Shown here piece after piece: positions 24,467 to 33,942 of a DNA stretch of 36,477 bases (its first letter is position 1; each line of letters starts with the position of its first letter). The position numbers and the translations under genes are program-made. The notes under the pieces were generated by a model that was given only the letters and a program-made list of their open reading frames with translations, did not search any database and was not told where the DNA came from. Source of the DNA: Campylobacterales bacterium. Its GTDB lineage: Bacteria > Campylobacterota > Campylobacteria > Campylobacterales > QNZT01. Where the stretch lies: NCBI GenBank assembly GCA_027084135.1, contig JALWLO010000117.1:1-36477 (forward strand). The letters are read 5' to 3'.

Positions 24467-26989
24467 GAGTTTTTGGATTTTTTTGAAAAAAAGGGGCATA
24501 AAGTTGTTCCAAGTTCCCCACTTGTTCCGGATGATGCTACGCTTCTCTTTACCAATGCCGGTATGGTACAATTTAAAAATATCTTTACCGGTGAAATCCC
24601 TGCACCAAACCCGCCAAGAGCAGCCTCTTCACAAACCTGCATAAGAGCCGGCGGTAAACACAACGACCTTGAAAATGTCGGTTACACAAACCGCCACCAC
24701 ACCTTTTTTGAGATGCTTGGCAACTTCTCTTTCGGCGACTATTTTAAAGAGGAGGCGATTGCCTATGCTTGGGAGTTTGTAACCGAAGTTCTAAAGTTTC
24801 CGATTGAGAGGCTTTGGGTGACGGTGCATGAGAGTGATGATGAGGCTGAGGAGATATGGAAAAAGTTTGTCGCACCGGATAGGATACTGAGATTTGGTGA
24901 TAAAGATAACTTTTGGCAGATGGGCGATACCGGTCCTTGCGGTCCATGTAGTGAGATCTTTTATGATCAGGGAGCTGAAAAGTTTAACTCCGATGAAGAT
25001 GTGATGGGAGGTGAGGGTGATCGCTTCCTTGAGATTTGGAATCTGGTATTTATGCAGTATGAGCGAGATGAGAGCGGAGTGTTACATCCGCTTCCAAAAC
25101 CTTCTATTGATACCGGAATGGGACTTGAGAGAGTAACGGCTCTCTTGGAGGGGAAAAGCTCAAACTACGATAGCTCTCTCTTTATGCCTTTGATCGAAGA
25201 GGTTGCCAAAATAAGCGGTAAAGAGTATATCTATGATGAGGGGGCGAGTTTTAGGGTTATCGCCGATCACATCAGAAGTGTCACATTTCTACTCTCGCAA
25301 GGGGTAAACTTCTCCAATGAGGGTAGGGGATATGTCCTTAGAAGAATTCTTAGAAGAGCGGTACGACACGGATATCTGCTTGGTATCAGAGAGCCTTTTC
25401 TCTATAAGCTTGTGGATACTCTCGGCAATATAATGGGTGAGCAATATCCCTATATCATCGAAAAAGCGCCTCAAACCAAAGAGGCTATCAGACTTGAAGA
25501 GGAGAGGTTTTTAAGAACCATCAGCGAGGGGCTTGAGATATTTAACGAAGAGTTGAAAAAGAGTACGAAACGCTTTAGCGGAGATGTGGCGTTTAAACTC
25601 TACGATACCCACGGGTTTCCTTTGGATCTAACGCAAGATATGCTCAAAGATAAGGGCTTAGAGGTTGATATCGATCGTTTTGAAGAGTTGATGAAGCAGC
25701 AAAGAGAAAAAGCAAAAGCCGCTTGGAAGGGAAGTGGAGATGAAGCGGTTAGCGGCGATTTCAAAGCTCTTCTTGAAAAGTATGGGGAGAATGAATTTAC
25801 CGGATATGATGAGACAAAGCGTACTTCCAAGATATTGGCTCTACTTGATAGCAACTTCAAAGAGGTTGATAGCTTAGAGAGCGAAGGATGGGTGATGCTT
25901 GATAAAACGCCATTTTATGCAGAAAGCGGCGGTCAGGTGGGAGATAAGGGGAAGATCGGAAGTGCCGAAGTAGAGGATACAAAGAAGTTTTTCGGACTTA
26001 ATCTATCCAAAGTGAGTACTAACGAAACATTAAGCGTCGGTGATGAGGTGGAAGTCGAGGTAGATATAAGCAGGTTGGAGATTCGCAGACACCACTCTGC
26101 GACCCATCTTTTGCATAAGGCTTTAAGAGTGGTACTCGGAGATCATATCTCTCAAGCGGGAAGTTTGAATGATGACAAGAGGCTTAGATTTGACTTTACC
26201 CACCCAAAACCGCTAAGTGCCGATGAGATAGAGAGGATTGAGCGTTTAGTACAGGAGTGGATAGCAAGAGGTGCAAAAGCTAGCGTTGAAGTGATGAGTA
26301 TCGAGGAGGCAAAAAGCAGCGGTGCGGTTGCGCAATTTGGTGAAAAGTACGGCGATAAAGTCAGAGTGGTAACGATAGGAGAGAGTAAAGAGCTTTGCGG
26401 TGGAACGCATGTAGAGGATGCGAGTGAGATAGGGGCGTTTTTCATCACCAAAGAGAGCGGTGTGAGTGCCGGAGTGAGACGGATAGAGGCTGTCTGTTCG
26501 CTCTCAGCTGTAAAGTATGCTAAAGAGATGCGAGAGAAGCTCTCTAAGATTTCGCAAGAGGTTAAAAACGCTGATCCTCTAATAGGTGTTAATCGACTCA
26601 AAAAGGAGATAAAATCACTAAAAGATGAGATCCACTCCCTTAGCTCGGCTTCAAAAAAGTCTATCTCATTTGAAAAGATAGGGGATGTGGATGTGGCTGT
26701 CGAAGTGGTTGAGAGCGGAGATATAAAATCGATGATCGATGAGATCAAAAACCAAAAAGAGAGCGTTGCTGTGATGCTTTTGCAAAGAAAGGGCGACAAA
26801 GTGATGATGGCTGCCGGAGTCAAGGGAGCCGGGCTTAAAGCCGGTGAGTGGATCAAAGAGATAGCCCCGATTGTCGGCGGTGGTGGCGGCGGAAGAGATG
26901 ACTTTGCGCAAGCGGGCGGAAAAGATATCTCCAAAATAGGCGAGGCGAAAGAGAGAGCCTTGCAATATGCAAAAGAGAAGCTTAGCTGA
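24437..26989 (+). CDS. alaS: Alanyl-tRNA synthetase
   Basis: Class II synthetase of 850 residues with all domains. The catalytic core has the [17 protein letters not shown] region, then ADHIRS and [15 protein letters not shown]. The editing domain has HHSATHLLH and CGGTHV (zinc ligands), and the C-terminal C-Ala domain ends in [18 protein letters not shown] 24437 is chosen because AGGA sits seven bases upstream. The first ten residues are a tandem duplication (MDVRK twice), and ATG 24452 may be the ancestral start. It is followed by a membrane protein gene with a one-base TGATG overlap. The alaS-maf-pbpA neighbourhood is also seen in Campylobacter. Confidence 0.97.
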   Translation: MDVRKMDVRKEFLDFFEKKGHKVVPSSPLVPDDATLLFTNAGMVQFKNIFTGEIPAPNPPRAASSQTCIRAGGKHNDLENVGYTNRHHTFFEMLGNFSFGDYFKEEAIAYAWEFVTEVLKFPIERLWVTVHESDDEAEEIWKKFVAPDRILRFGDKDNFWQMGDTGPCGPCSEIFYDQGAEKFNSDEDVMGGEGDRFLEIWNLVFMQYERDESGVLHPLPKPSIDTGMGLERVTALLEGKSSNYDSSLFMPLIEEVAKISGKEYIYDEGASFRVIADHIRSVTFLLSQGVNFSNEGRGYVLRRILRRAVRHGYLLGIREPFLYKLVDTLGNIMGEQYPYIIEKAPQTKEAIRLEEERFLRTISEGLEIFNEELKKSTKRFSGDVAFKLYDTHGFPLDLTQDMLKDKGLEVDIDRFEELMKQQREKAKAAWKGSGDEAVSGDFKALLEKYGENEFTGYDETKRTSKILALLDSNFKEVDSLESEGWVMLDKTPFYAESGGQVGDKGKIGSAEVEDTKKFFGLNLSKVSTNETLSVGDEVEVEVDISRLEIRRHHSATHLLHKALRVVLGDHISQAGSLNDDKRLRFDFTHPKPLSADEIERIERLVQEWIARGAKASVEVMSIEEAKSSGAVAQFGEKYGDKVRVVTIGESKELCGGTHVEDASEIGAFFITKESGVSAGVRRIEAVCSLSAVKYAKEMREKLSKISQEVKNADPLIGVNRLKKEIKSLKDEIHSLSSASKKSISFEKIGDVDVAVEVVESGDIKSMIDEIKNQKESVAVMLLQRKGDKVMMAAGVKGAGLKAGEWIKEIAPIVGGGGGGRDDFAQAGGKDISKIGEAKERALQYAKEKLS

Positions 26990-27474
26990 TGGAGAGTTTT
27001 TTAAAAGAGTATGAAGCGATCATATTGCCGCTTCACCTGCTTTCAGCTATCGTTTGGATAGGCGGTATGATCATGTTTATTTTTGCTGTTTATCCGTCGT
27101 TAAAACAGATACCCAATGAAAAGAGTATGACAAGAACGGCGCTTAGAACCTTTAGAAGATATTTTAACTTTCTCTTCTTTTTTATCATCATCTCAATGAT
27201 AACCGGTGTAGTGATGGAGATGGGGGGCGGTTATGAGAGCAGATCGCCCACTCTTGGAGCTATCGTTAGTACCAAAGAGGCGATATGGGTCTTGATGTTT
27301 TTGAATTTTCTCTTTTCATACTTTAAGATCATAGAAGCCAAAAACAAGTGCCTCAATAGCGATGTAGATGCCGCAAAGGATAATATCAGACTGATCACCT
27401 ACTACCTCTTTGGGATCAATATTTTTTTGGGAATTGTGGCACTCTATTTTGGTTTGATACTGCAGGGGGCGTAA
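26989..27474 (+). CDS. Small integral membrane protein (CopD/YqaA-like four-helix)
   Basis: 161 residues with four hydrophobic helices near 13-33, 56-76, 97-114 and 136-157. LHLLSAIVWIGGMIMF in helix 1 (His plus WxGG) resembles CopD-domain and related haem-binding membrane proteins. I do not recognise a specific function. It is translationally coupled to alaS (TGATG) and to maf (TAATG), so it is inside one operon. Confidence 0.75.
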   Translation: MESFLKEYEAIILPLHLLSAIVWIGGMIMFIFAVYPSLKQIPNEKSMTRTALRTFRRYFNFLFFFIIISMITGVVMEMGGGYESRSPTLGAIVSTKEAIWVLMFLNFLFSYFKIIEAKNKCLNSDVDAAKDNIRLITYYLFGINIFLGIVALYFGLILQGA

Positions 27475-28022
27475 TGATACGGCTTGCTTCAAACTCTAGT
27501 ACTAGGGCAAAACTACTTAAAGATGCGGGAGTAGTCTTTATACAAGAGGGTGTTGACTTCGATGAGGAGTTAGTACGAGCAGAAACTCCTAAAAGTTTTG
27601 TCTATCAAGCTACCCTTGGAAAATATCACGCAGCGCTTGAGAAGTTTGGCTATAAGATCCCCCTTTTAGTAGCCGATACCGTCATAACTGCACACGGTAA
27701 AATCCTTAGAAAAGCAAAAGGTGAAGCAGATGCAAGGAGGATATTATCACTACAAAGCGGCTCTGTTACCTCTATCATAACCGCTATGATCTATAAGAGT
27801 AGCACTATGGAGCTTGTAGATATCTCGGCTACTCACTACAAATTTAATAGATTTGATGAGAAGGATTTAGAGGCGTATCTCAAAAGCGGTGAGTGGAGAG
27901 GAAAAGCGGGTGCTTGCATGGTTGAGGGATTTTGCAAAAAGTATATCAAAGAGGTTAAGGGATATGAGAGTACGGCGATGGGGCTCTGTGTGGAGAAGTT
28001 GCTGCCCTTTTTGGAGAGATAG
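27474..28022 (+). CDS. maf: Maf-like nucleoside triphosphate pyrophosphatase
   Basis: 182 residues of the Maf/HAM1-type fold that hydrolyses non-canonical or modified NTPs. The N-terminal signature LASNSSTRAKLL (P-loop-like), VADTVI with the catalytic Asp, and the C-terminal KAGACMVEGF and GYESTAMGL are diagnostic. It starts at a TAATG overlap with the preceding membrane protein. The N-terminal Ser-Ser-Thr is encoded by a copy of the TAGTACTA palindrome. Confidence 0.92.
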   Translation: MIRLASNSSTRAKLLKDAGVVFIQEGVDFDEELVRAETPKSFVYQATLGKYHAALEKFGYKIPLLVADTVITAHGKILRKAKGEADARRILSLQSGSVTSIITAMIYKSSTMELVDISATHYKFNRFDEKDLEAYLKSGEWRGKAGACMVEGFCKKYIKEVKGYESTAMGLCVEKLLPFLER

Positions 28023-28024
28023 CG

Positions 28025-29119
28025 GTGTTTTATGATGATGAGCTAAAAGCGTTAAAGAGGAGCTCTCTCTTTCGAGAAAGAACGCTTTATGATGAGGGTT
28101 TGGTGGATTTGGCCTCAAACGACTATCTCTCGCTTAGCAGTAACAAAGAGCTATTTGAGAAAGCGGTGGAGAGAGTTAAAAACTATCCACACCATGCGCC
28201 GAGAGCTTCACAGCTTGTAAACGGTTATCATCCTGTACACAAAGCGTTTGAAGAGTATTTGGTTAGTACTAACGGATTTGAGGATGCGATCGTTGTAGGG
28301 AGTGGATTTTTAGCCAATATCGCTCTTTTGGAGGCGCTACCCAGAAAGGGGGATCTCCTTTTGGTAGATGAGGAGTATCATGCAAGCGGCATCTTGGCAT
28401 CCAAGCTAACCGGTGCAAAGGTGGTGTTTTTTAGTCACAATAGCGGTGTAGCGTTGGAGAAGTTGTTAAAGGAGAATAGCTACAAAAGAGCGATCGTAGC
28501 CGTTGAGGGTATCTACTCTATGAGCGGGGATCTCTTAAAGAGAGAGATATTTGATGTGGCTGATAAGTATGGTGCACTACTGGTTGTAGATGAGGCGCAT
28601 AGTTCGGGCGTAGTGGGTGAGAACTTTTTGGGGGTCTTTGATCTTTTTGGCATTACCCCCAAACCAAACCATATCAAGATGGGAACTCTCGGCAAAGCTA
28701 TCGGAAGTTACGGTGCTTATATCTTAGCCTCCAAAGAGATCATTCACTTTTTACAAAATCGGGCAAAGTCCATCATCTATGCTACCGCACCTTCACTTTT
28801 TGATATCGCTTTAGCTCATGAGGGGATGAAGTTTATAGAAGCAAACAGAATGGGTTTTATAGAAAAGCGTAATAGAGCCCAAGCGTTGACTAGGGAGATA
28901 TTTGATAAGCAAGTCGAGGGCTTAGTACTAAATATCGAGATAGCTGATAATAGAAAGGTGCTACAGATAAAAGAGAGACTTTTAGAGAGAGGAATTATCG
29001 TAGGGGCTATTAGACCTCCGACGGTTAAGAGGGCGATACTTAGAGTGATATTAAATCTCGGTGTGGAGGATTTGGAAACGACTCTGCTCAAGATCAAAGA
29101 GGCGATAGATGAGCTTTAA
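28025..29119 (+). CDS. bioF: 8-amino-7-oxononanoate synthase / AONS-KBL family aminotransferase
   Basis: A PLP-dependent alpha-oxoamine synthase of 364 residues. LVVDEAHSSGVVG gives Asp189 and His192, and MGTLGKAIGSYG gives the Schiff-base Lys224; SNDYLSLS and GSGFLAN are also family-typical. BioF, condensing pimeloyl-ACP with alanine for biotin synthesis, is the likeliest member, although glycine C-acetyltransferase and related enzymes look alike. The start is GTG 28025, three bases after the maf stop, with GGAGAG upstream. No other biotin gene is in view. Confidence 0.85.
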   Translation: MFYDDELKALKRSSLFRERTLYDEGLVDLASNDYLSLSSNKELFEKAVERVKNYPHHAPRASQLVNGYHPVHKAFEEYLVSTNGFEDAIVVGSGFLANIALLEALPRKGDLLLVDEEYHASGILASKLTGAKVVFFSHNSGVALEKLLKENSYKRAIVAVEGIYSMSGDLLKREIFDVADKYGALLVVDEAHSSGVVGENFLGVFDLFGITPKPNHIKMGTLGKAIGSYGAYILASKEIIHFLQNRAKSIIYATAPSLFDIALAHEGMKFIEANRMGFIEKRNRAQALTREIFDKQVEGLVLNIEIADNRKVLQIKERLLERGIIVGAIRPPTVKRAILRVILNLGVEDLETTLLKIKEAIDEL

Positions 29120-29804
29120 AGTCGAAAAACTTCTTATCAAGAATGGAGAGAAAAGTCTGGTTGATATCTCATTTGAGATAAAAAATGCTTTTGCGTTGGT
29201 AGGAGAGAGCGGAAGCGGGAAGTCGCTGACACTAAAGGCGCTTCTTGGACTGCTTCCCTCAAATCTGACTCTTGATATGAGTGTCGATAGTAGTTTTGAA
29301 CTTAAGAGAGGAAAGAGTGTGGCAATTATCGTTCAAAACCCGTTTACCGCCCTTTCACCGTTGACAAAAATCAAAAAGCAGTTCTTTATCGACATCGACA
29401 GGGCAGAGAAGTATATGGAGATGGTCGGACTTAGCAAAGAGTTGCTTGAGAGATTTCCGAGTGAGTTAAGTGGCGGGCAGCTTCAGCGCGTGGTGATCGC
29501 TATGGCTTTGAGTCTGAAACCCAAACTTCTACTTTTAGATGAACCGACAACGGCACTTGATGAAGATACGAAATACGAAATCATCTCTCTTTTAAAAACG
29601 CTTCAAAAAAAAGAGGGTTTTTTGATGCTGTTTGTCACGCATGAGATAGATATTACAAAGGATATTTGCCAAGAGATTGCTATACTAAAAGATGGTAAGA
29701 TTGTAGAGAGCGGAGAGATTTTAGAGGTTTTGGAAAAACCGAAGGAGAGCTATACCAAGTCTCTCATAGAGGCAACTTTTAGACATAGGAAGTTTAGGCA
29801 ATGA
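29109..29804 (+). CDS. ABC transporter ATPase, dipeptide/nickel-import type
   Basis: 231 residues with Walker A GESGSGKS (32-39), Q-loop VQNPFTALSP, signature LSGGQLQR (120-127) and Walker B LLLLDEPTTALDE (139-151). GESGSGKS together with QNPxxALxP is the DppD/OppD/NikD subclass. It lacks the C-terminal oligopeptide extension of OppD/DppD (about 320 residues), making it NikD-sized. No permease or binding-protein gene is adjacent. It overlaps bioF by 11 bases and pbpA by four (ATGA), so it is co-translated with a peptidoglycan synthase. Its substrate is unknown; murein-peptide uptake would be a guess. Confidence 0.85.
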   Translation: MSFKVEKLLIKNGEKSLVDISFEIKNAFALVGESGSGKSLTLKALLGLLPSNLTLDMSVDSSFELKRGKSVAIIVQNPFTALSPLTKIKKQFFIDIDRAEKYMEMVGLSKELLERFPSELSGGQLQRVVIAMALSLKPKLLLLDEPTTALDEDTKYEIISLLKTLQKKEGFLMLFVTHEIDITKDICQEIAILKDGKIVESGEILEVLEKPKESYTKSLIEATFRHRKFRQ

Positions 29805-31768
29805 AATATATCGTGAGATTTTTTTTAGTACTAATTGTCATTGCGGTAGTCTCTCTCTTTGCTTTAGTACTAAAATATAAAGATGAACTAAAATTTGATA
29901 CCGATAAGCTAGTTAATTACCATGTAAACTTAACGACTAAGATATATGATCGAAACGGCAAACTTATCTCAAATATCTTTGAGGGTGAGCATAGAGAGTA
30001 TGTAAATTTTAAAGATATTCCGCCAAGGATGGTTGAAGCGGTTGTTGCGATAGAGGATACCGCATTTTTCGAGCATAGCGGAGTTAATTTTGAGGCGATT
30101 TTGAGAGCGGTACTCAAGGCTGTAAAGTATGGAAGATTGAAAGAGGGTGCATCAACCATCACTCAGCAGCTTGTAAAAAATGTCCTCTTAACACCTAAAA
30201 AGACGCTCAAGAGAAAGATCAACGAAGCGGTGCTGGCTATGAAGGTGGAGCGAGAGCTTACAAAAGAGCAGATCATGGAGCGTTACCTCAATGAGATATA
30301 TTACGGACATCGGTACTATGGGGTGAAAACGGCTGCTCATGGCTACTTTAAAAAGGATCTTGAAGATCTTAACTTAAAAGAGATAGCGATACTTGCCGGT
30401 ATCCCCCAAAGACCAAACGCTTATGATCCTACTAAACATTATGATCTCTCACTCTCAAGGGCAAATACCGTTTTAGAGAGGATGTACAATCTCGGATGGA
30501 TAAGCAAAGAGGAGCTTGAAAAGTATCAAAAGTTAAGACCCAAAGTCTATAACCAGCCTCTTAAAAGAAAGCGAAATCTCTATATCGAAAATATGATTAC
30601 AAAGAGTCTAAAGGGTGAGTTTAGTGACTTGAAAAAGGGAGGATATAAAGTCTATACGACACTAGATTTGGAGATACAAGAGTTAGCGCAAAAGGCACTT
30701 GATCATGCTTATGAAAATATCTTACAAAGAGGTGACGAAGCTATCAAAAAGGGAGTAGAGGTTGATTATAGCGACTTGAATGGGGCTATGGTCGTACTTG
30801 ATAGCCATAGCGGTGAAGTGTTGGCGGTAATCGGTAGCGTTAGTAGTAAGCAGAGTGAATTTAATAGAGCCTTGCAAGGTAAAAGGCAGCCCGGTTCTAG
30901 CTTCAAACCTTTTATCTATCAGGTTGCTTTGAATCTTGGCTACTCTCCAAGTAGTAAATTGGCCGATATTTCAAGAAGTTTTACATTTCGAGACGGTGAT
31001 GAGGATAAAGAGTGGAAACCGAAAAATTATGAGAAAAATTTTGAGGGACTTATCACTCTAAGGGATGCGCTAGTTCACTCAAGAAATCTAGCGACGATAA
31101 ATCTCGTCAATGAGATAGGGCTTAGTACAGTGCATAGTGAGGTAGAGAAGATGGGATTTGAGGATATTCCTATGGATCTCTCTATCTCACTTGGAACTTT
31201 TAACATCTCACCGTTGAAGTTTGCTTCAATGTGGACTATATTTTCAAATAGCGGTATAAGAGTGGAGCCGAAATTTGTAAGAAGTATCGTAATGAGTGAC
31301 GGCACAAAAGAGGTGATGAAAAGTATTGAACACAATGTTACAACTCCGGCTCAAACATACCTAATGACAACGATTTTAGAAGATGTGATCAAGCGAGGTA
31401 CCGGTAGAAGGATAAAAGTAAACGGCATAGAGTTAGCCGGAAAGACCGGTACGACAAACGGATATAAAGATGCGTGGTTTTGCGGTTACTCTCCGGAACT
31501 TACCGTTATCGTTTGGTTTGGTAGAGATAGTAATATGGCGATGTATAAAGAGACGGGGGGTAAAGCGGCGGCACCCGCTTTTGCGGAATTTTTCAGTGAG
31601 TATTTAAAGGTTCATCCTGAAACCAAAAGGGAGTTTGATAAACCTGAAGGTGTAAGAGAGGTAACACTGCCTAACGGACAAAAAGAGTACTATACGGATA
31701 TCTCCGCACCGAGCGATGAGAGTAGAGATAGTGCGGAGGATTTGATGGATGAGGAGTTATTGTTTTAA
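29801..31768 (+). CDS. pbpA: Class A penicillin-binding protein 1A
   Basis: A bifunctional peptidoglycan synthase of 655 residues. One membrane helix (about 5-25) is followed by a GT51 glycosyltransferase domain with EDTAFFEH (85-92, catalytic Glu85) and GASTITQQLVKN (115-126). The transpeptidase domain has SSFK (365-368), SRN (426-428) and KTGT (547-550). The final 40 residues are acidic and probably unstructured. The membrane helix contains two copies of the TTAGTACTAA palindrome 39 bases apart, each read as Leu-Val-Leu. It lies in the alaS-maf-pbpA order also found in Campylobacter jejuni, and its 3' end overlaps a convergent gene by 12 bases. Confidence 0.94.
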   Translation: MKYIVRFFLVLIVIAVVSLFALVLKYKDELKFDTDKLVNYHVNLTTKIYDRNGKLISNIFEGEHREYVNFKDIPPRMVEAVVAIEDTAFFEHSGVNFEAILRAVLKAVKYGRLKEGASTITQQLVKNVLLTPKKTLKRKINEAVLAMKVERELTKEQIMERYLNEIYYGHRYYGVKTAAHGYFKKDLEDLNLKEIAILAGIPQRPNAYDPTKHYDLSLSRANTVLERMYNLGWISKEELEKYQKLRPKVYNQPLKRKRNLYIENMITKSLKGEFSDLKKGGYKVYTTLDLEIQELAQKALDHAYENILQRGDEAIKKGVEVDYSDLNGAMVVLDSHSGEVLAVIGSVSSKQSEFNRALQGKRQPGSSFKPFIYQVALNLGYSPSSKLADISRSFTFRDGDEDKEWKPKNYEKNFEGLITLRDALVHSRNLATINLVNEIGLSTVHSEVEKMGFEDIPMDLSISLGTFNISPLKFASMWTIFSNSGIRVEPKFVRSIVMSDGTKEVMKSIEHNVTTPAQTYLMTTILEDVIKRGTGRRIKVNGIELAGKTGTTNGYKDAWFCGYSPELTVIVWFGRDSNMAMYKETGGKAAAPAFAEFFSEYLKVHPETKREFDKPEGVREVTLPNGQKEYYTDISAPSDESRDSAEDLMDEELLF

Positions 31769-32785
31769 AGGTTTACTATATAATATATCTTTTGTATCGA
31801 AGTTATAGACAAAACCGAGTCTAATATAGCCGTATCTATCATCAAATTGATCAGAGGTATATTTGTTGTAGGTGTACGGAATGATTCCGTTTAAATTATC
31901 AAACATAATCGTACCTCCTAAGTAGAGTAAAAGACCTTTATGAATCACTCTTGAGAGGTTGAGGTTTATGATGAGATTTGATTTTTTATCGTTTGGAACT
32001 TGACCACTCCGATACAATCTTCTATACTCAATACTCTTATCCAAGATAAAATTTCCAAATTCAGCCGAGTAGCTAATACCAAAAATAAGAGCCTTTTCTG
32101 TTCTATCAAGCTTCTCTTTTTTACTATTTATTGTTAGATTTAGGCTGTTTTTGATATCTTGATTGATTATTGTGTTGATTTTGGAGTATGAGAGACCGGC
32201 ATATAGATTGATGATAGAGCTGTGAAATCTATTTCCCAATATAAATCTAAGATAGTATGAGTTGTCACTAAGGTCTTTGAGTGAGAGTTCTACATTGTCA
32301 TCCAAGTTGCTATATATAGCACTCCTCGACGCTTTTGATATATCTATATTTGAAGCGGAGTTATTGACATATCCTATATCCATTGTAAAGGCATCCATGA
32401 TATAGTAGGGGACATCATAAAAGTTTACCCTAGCTACTATCTCATTTTTTCTATTTTTTAGCATATCATTTAGATAGTCGATATTTAAGAAATCCAGATT
32501 ATACAATATAGTAAAAAATTTATTAGCTCCATATCCTATGCGTATATCAACTCCATTTGCATCTCCCAAGGCACCATAATTTTTCTCAAGTTCATCTCTA
32601 TCTTTATGGAGGTGAAGTATGTCAAAACTGTCACTTAGATTTTGGTAGCTTAGATTGATTGAGGCGATATTTACAGGATATGTAAATGCGCTTATATTTA
32701 GGGTAGTCGGTGTGACATCTCTTTTGGCATAAATGATCGTTGTAAATAGAGAAATGATAGCTAATATCTTTAAATAATTTTTCAT
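31757..32785 (-). CDS. Putative outer-membrane beta-barrel protein, family not recognised
   Basis: 342 residues with a signal peptide (to about residue 20, ending IIYA-K). A series of alternating polar/hydrophobic strands follows, for example SINLSYQNLS, YYLRFILGNRF, INLYAGLSYS, LIFGISYSAEF and YIRLGFVYNF, which suggests a barrel of about 12-16 strands. It does not end on an aromatic residue; a short tail (about 14 residues) follows the last apparent strand. It lies downstream of the Wzz-like and SLBB export genes on the same strand, with its own candidate promoter. A role in surface polysaccharide export or assembly is suggested by position only. Confidence 0.6.
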   Translation of the reverse strand: MKNYLKILAIISLFTTIIYAKRDVTPTTLNISAFTYPVNIASINLSYQNLSDSFDILHLHKDRDELEKNYGALGDANGVDIRIGYGANKFFTILYNLDFLNIDYLNDMLKNRKNEIVARVNFYDVPYYIMDAFTMDIGYVNNSASNIDISKASRSAIYSNLDDNVELSLKDLSDNSYYLRFILGNRFHSSIINLYAGLSYSKINTIINQDIKNSLNLTINSKKEKLDRTEKALIFGISYSAEFGNFILDKSIEYRRLYRSGQVPNDKKSNLIINLNLSRVIHKGLLLYLGGTIMFDNLNGIIPYTYNKYTSDQFDDRYGYIRLGFVYNFDTKDILYSKPLKQ

Positions 32786-32821
32786 TTTATATCCTAACTC
32801 TAATCTTTTAAAAACTGCACT

Positions 32822-32827
32822 ATTATA
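32822..32827 (-). promoter_or_regulatory. Candidate -10 box for the barrel protein gene
   Basis: A perfect TATAAT on the minus strand (context TTTTGACTATAATAG) lies in the 71-base gap between the Wzz-like gene and the barrel gene, 36 bases before its ATG. AGGA precedes the ATG by six bases. Confidence 0.5.
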
Positions 32828-32856
32828 GTCAAAAGAAAGTAAAGTGTGGATGAAAA

Positions 32857-33933
32857 TTAGAAAGAGAGATCGCTCTCTCTTTTCGTTGTTTGAGTTGTGA
32901 TTGTTGTGGTTGGCATATCATTTTTCTCTTTTAGATCTTCAACTTTTTGATCGATCTCGATCTCATCCTTATCCTCATCCTCCTCACCCTTTAAAAACTC
33001 CATAAAAAAGATCCAAAAGATACCAAGGATGATAGAGGTGATAAATGCCACAACTAGTATAAGTGCTCTTTTAGGCTTGGTTTTGTCTTTGATATAGGCA
33101 ACTTCCGGTTTTGTGAGCTGTTTTACCATATAGTATTCACCGGCTTGAGAAAGTACTTTCTTTTTGATGAGACTTGAGATAAGTTCAGTAATATTTTGTT
33201 TTAGATCGACATTGGTTGTGGAACTTAGTTCATTTTGATAGTAATTTAGTTGAGCATCCATCTCCTTGAAGTCCAACTTTTTGATATATTCGCTCATCTC
33301 TCTTAGATAGATCTCTACCAACTCTTTAGCTAAAAATCTATCCTCAACGGTAGCACTAAGTGTTATAGCGCCACTCTCTTTATCGGTGCTCACTGACATA
33401 ATTTTTTTTAGTTTTTTATAGATTTCAAAAACAATTTCGTCTTGATTTTTTTCTTTTTGATGACTACTGAATATATGTGAGAAAAAGTTTATTATATTCT
33501 TTCTCATCTCATCACCATTTAAAACAAAAACCATATGTTTGCTCATATTTTGAGGATCTAGTTTTTGATCTAAACGGTATTTAATGATGATTTCTCTATT
33601 AAACGGATAGTCTTCTATTAAGTTTTTAAAGAGGTTTGCCACATCTATTCCGCCTCCGCTTCCACCTAAATTTATTCCTGCCATTGAAGCTAACGCCGCG
33701 GCGCCTCCTCCGATCGAGGGCTTGCTTTGCTCCTTTGGTACTAAAATCGTTTTAGAGGTATAACTATTTGGAGTGACAATCACATATATAAGCGTAAGTG
33801 AAGTTATCAGTGTTGTGATGAGAAAAAGTTTAAACTTATTTCTCCAAATAGTACCAAAGAGTTCTCTTAGATCTATCTCATCCTCTTCATAATAGGGTGG
33901 CTGATAAATAGGTTCACACTCAACTTTTTGCAT
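32857..33933 (-). CDS. Wzz/KpsE-like polysaccharide co-polymerase
   Basis: 358 residues from ATG 33933, which has AAGGAG five bases upstream (a TTG one codon earlier is less well placed). The N-terminal Wzz domain contains EIDLRELFGTIWRNK and the first membrane helix (about 36-55). The periplasmic part includes a Gly/Ala-rich loop (about 74-98) and helical coiled regions. TKPKRALILVVAFITSIILGIFW is the proline-marked second helix, followed by a cytoplasmic acidic tail of about 50 residues. Such proteins set chain length or bridge inner and outer membrane in capsule or O-antigen export. It follows the SLBB export gene by nine bases, a standard pairing. No tyrosine-kinase domain is fused. Confidence 0.88.
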   Translation of the reverse strand: MQKVECEPIYQPPYYEEDEIDLRELFGTIWRNKFKLFLITTLITSLTLIYVIVTPNSYTSKTILVPKEQSKPSIGGGAAALASMAGINLGGSGGGIDVANLFKNLIEDYPFNREIIIKYRLDQKLDPQNMSKHMVFVLNGDEMRKNIINFFSHIFSSHQKEKNQDEIVFEIYKKLKKIMSVSTDKESGAITLSATVEDRFLAKELVEIYLREMSEYIKKLDFKEMDAQLNYYQNELSSTTNVDLKQNITELISSLIKKKVLSQAGEYYMVKQLTKPEVAYIKDKTKPKRALILVVAFITSIILGIFWIFFMEFLKGEEDEDKDEIEIDQKVEDLKEKNDMPTTTITTQTTKRESDLSF

Positions 33934-33942
33934 CAAAGCTCC

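Noticed and set aside
26152-26934. A 260-codon open frame antisense to alaS
   Set aside because: It is a by-product of codon bias on the opposite strand. The product is a Ser/Pro/Leu-rich low-complexity string, there is no ribosome site, and alaS is unmistakable.
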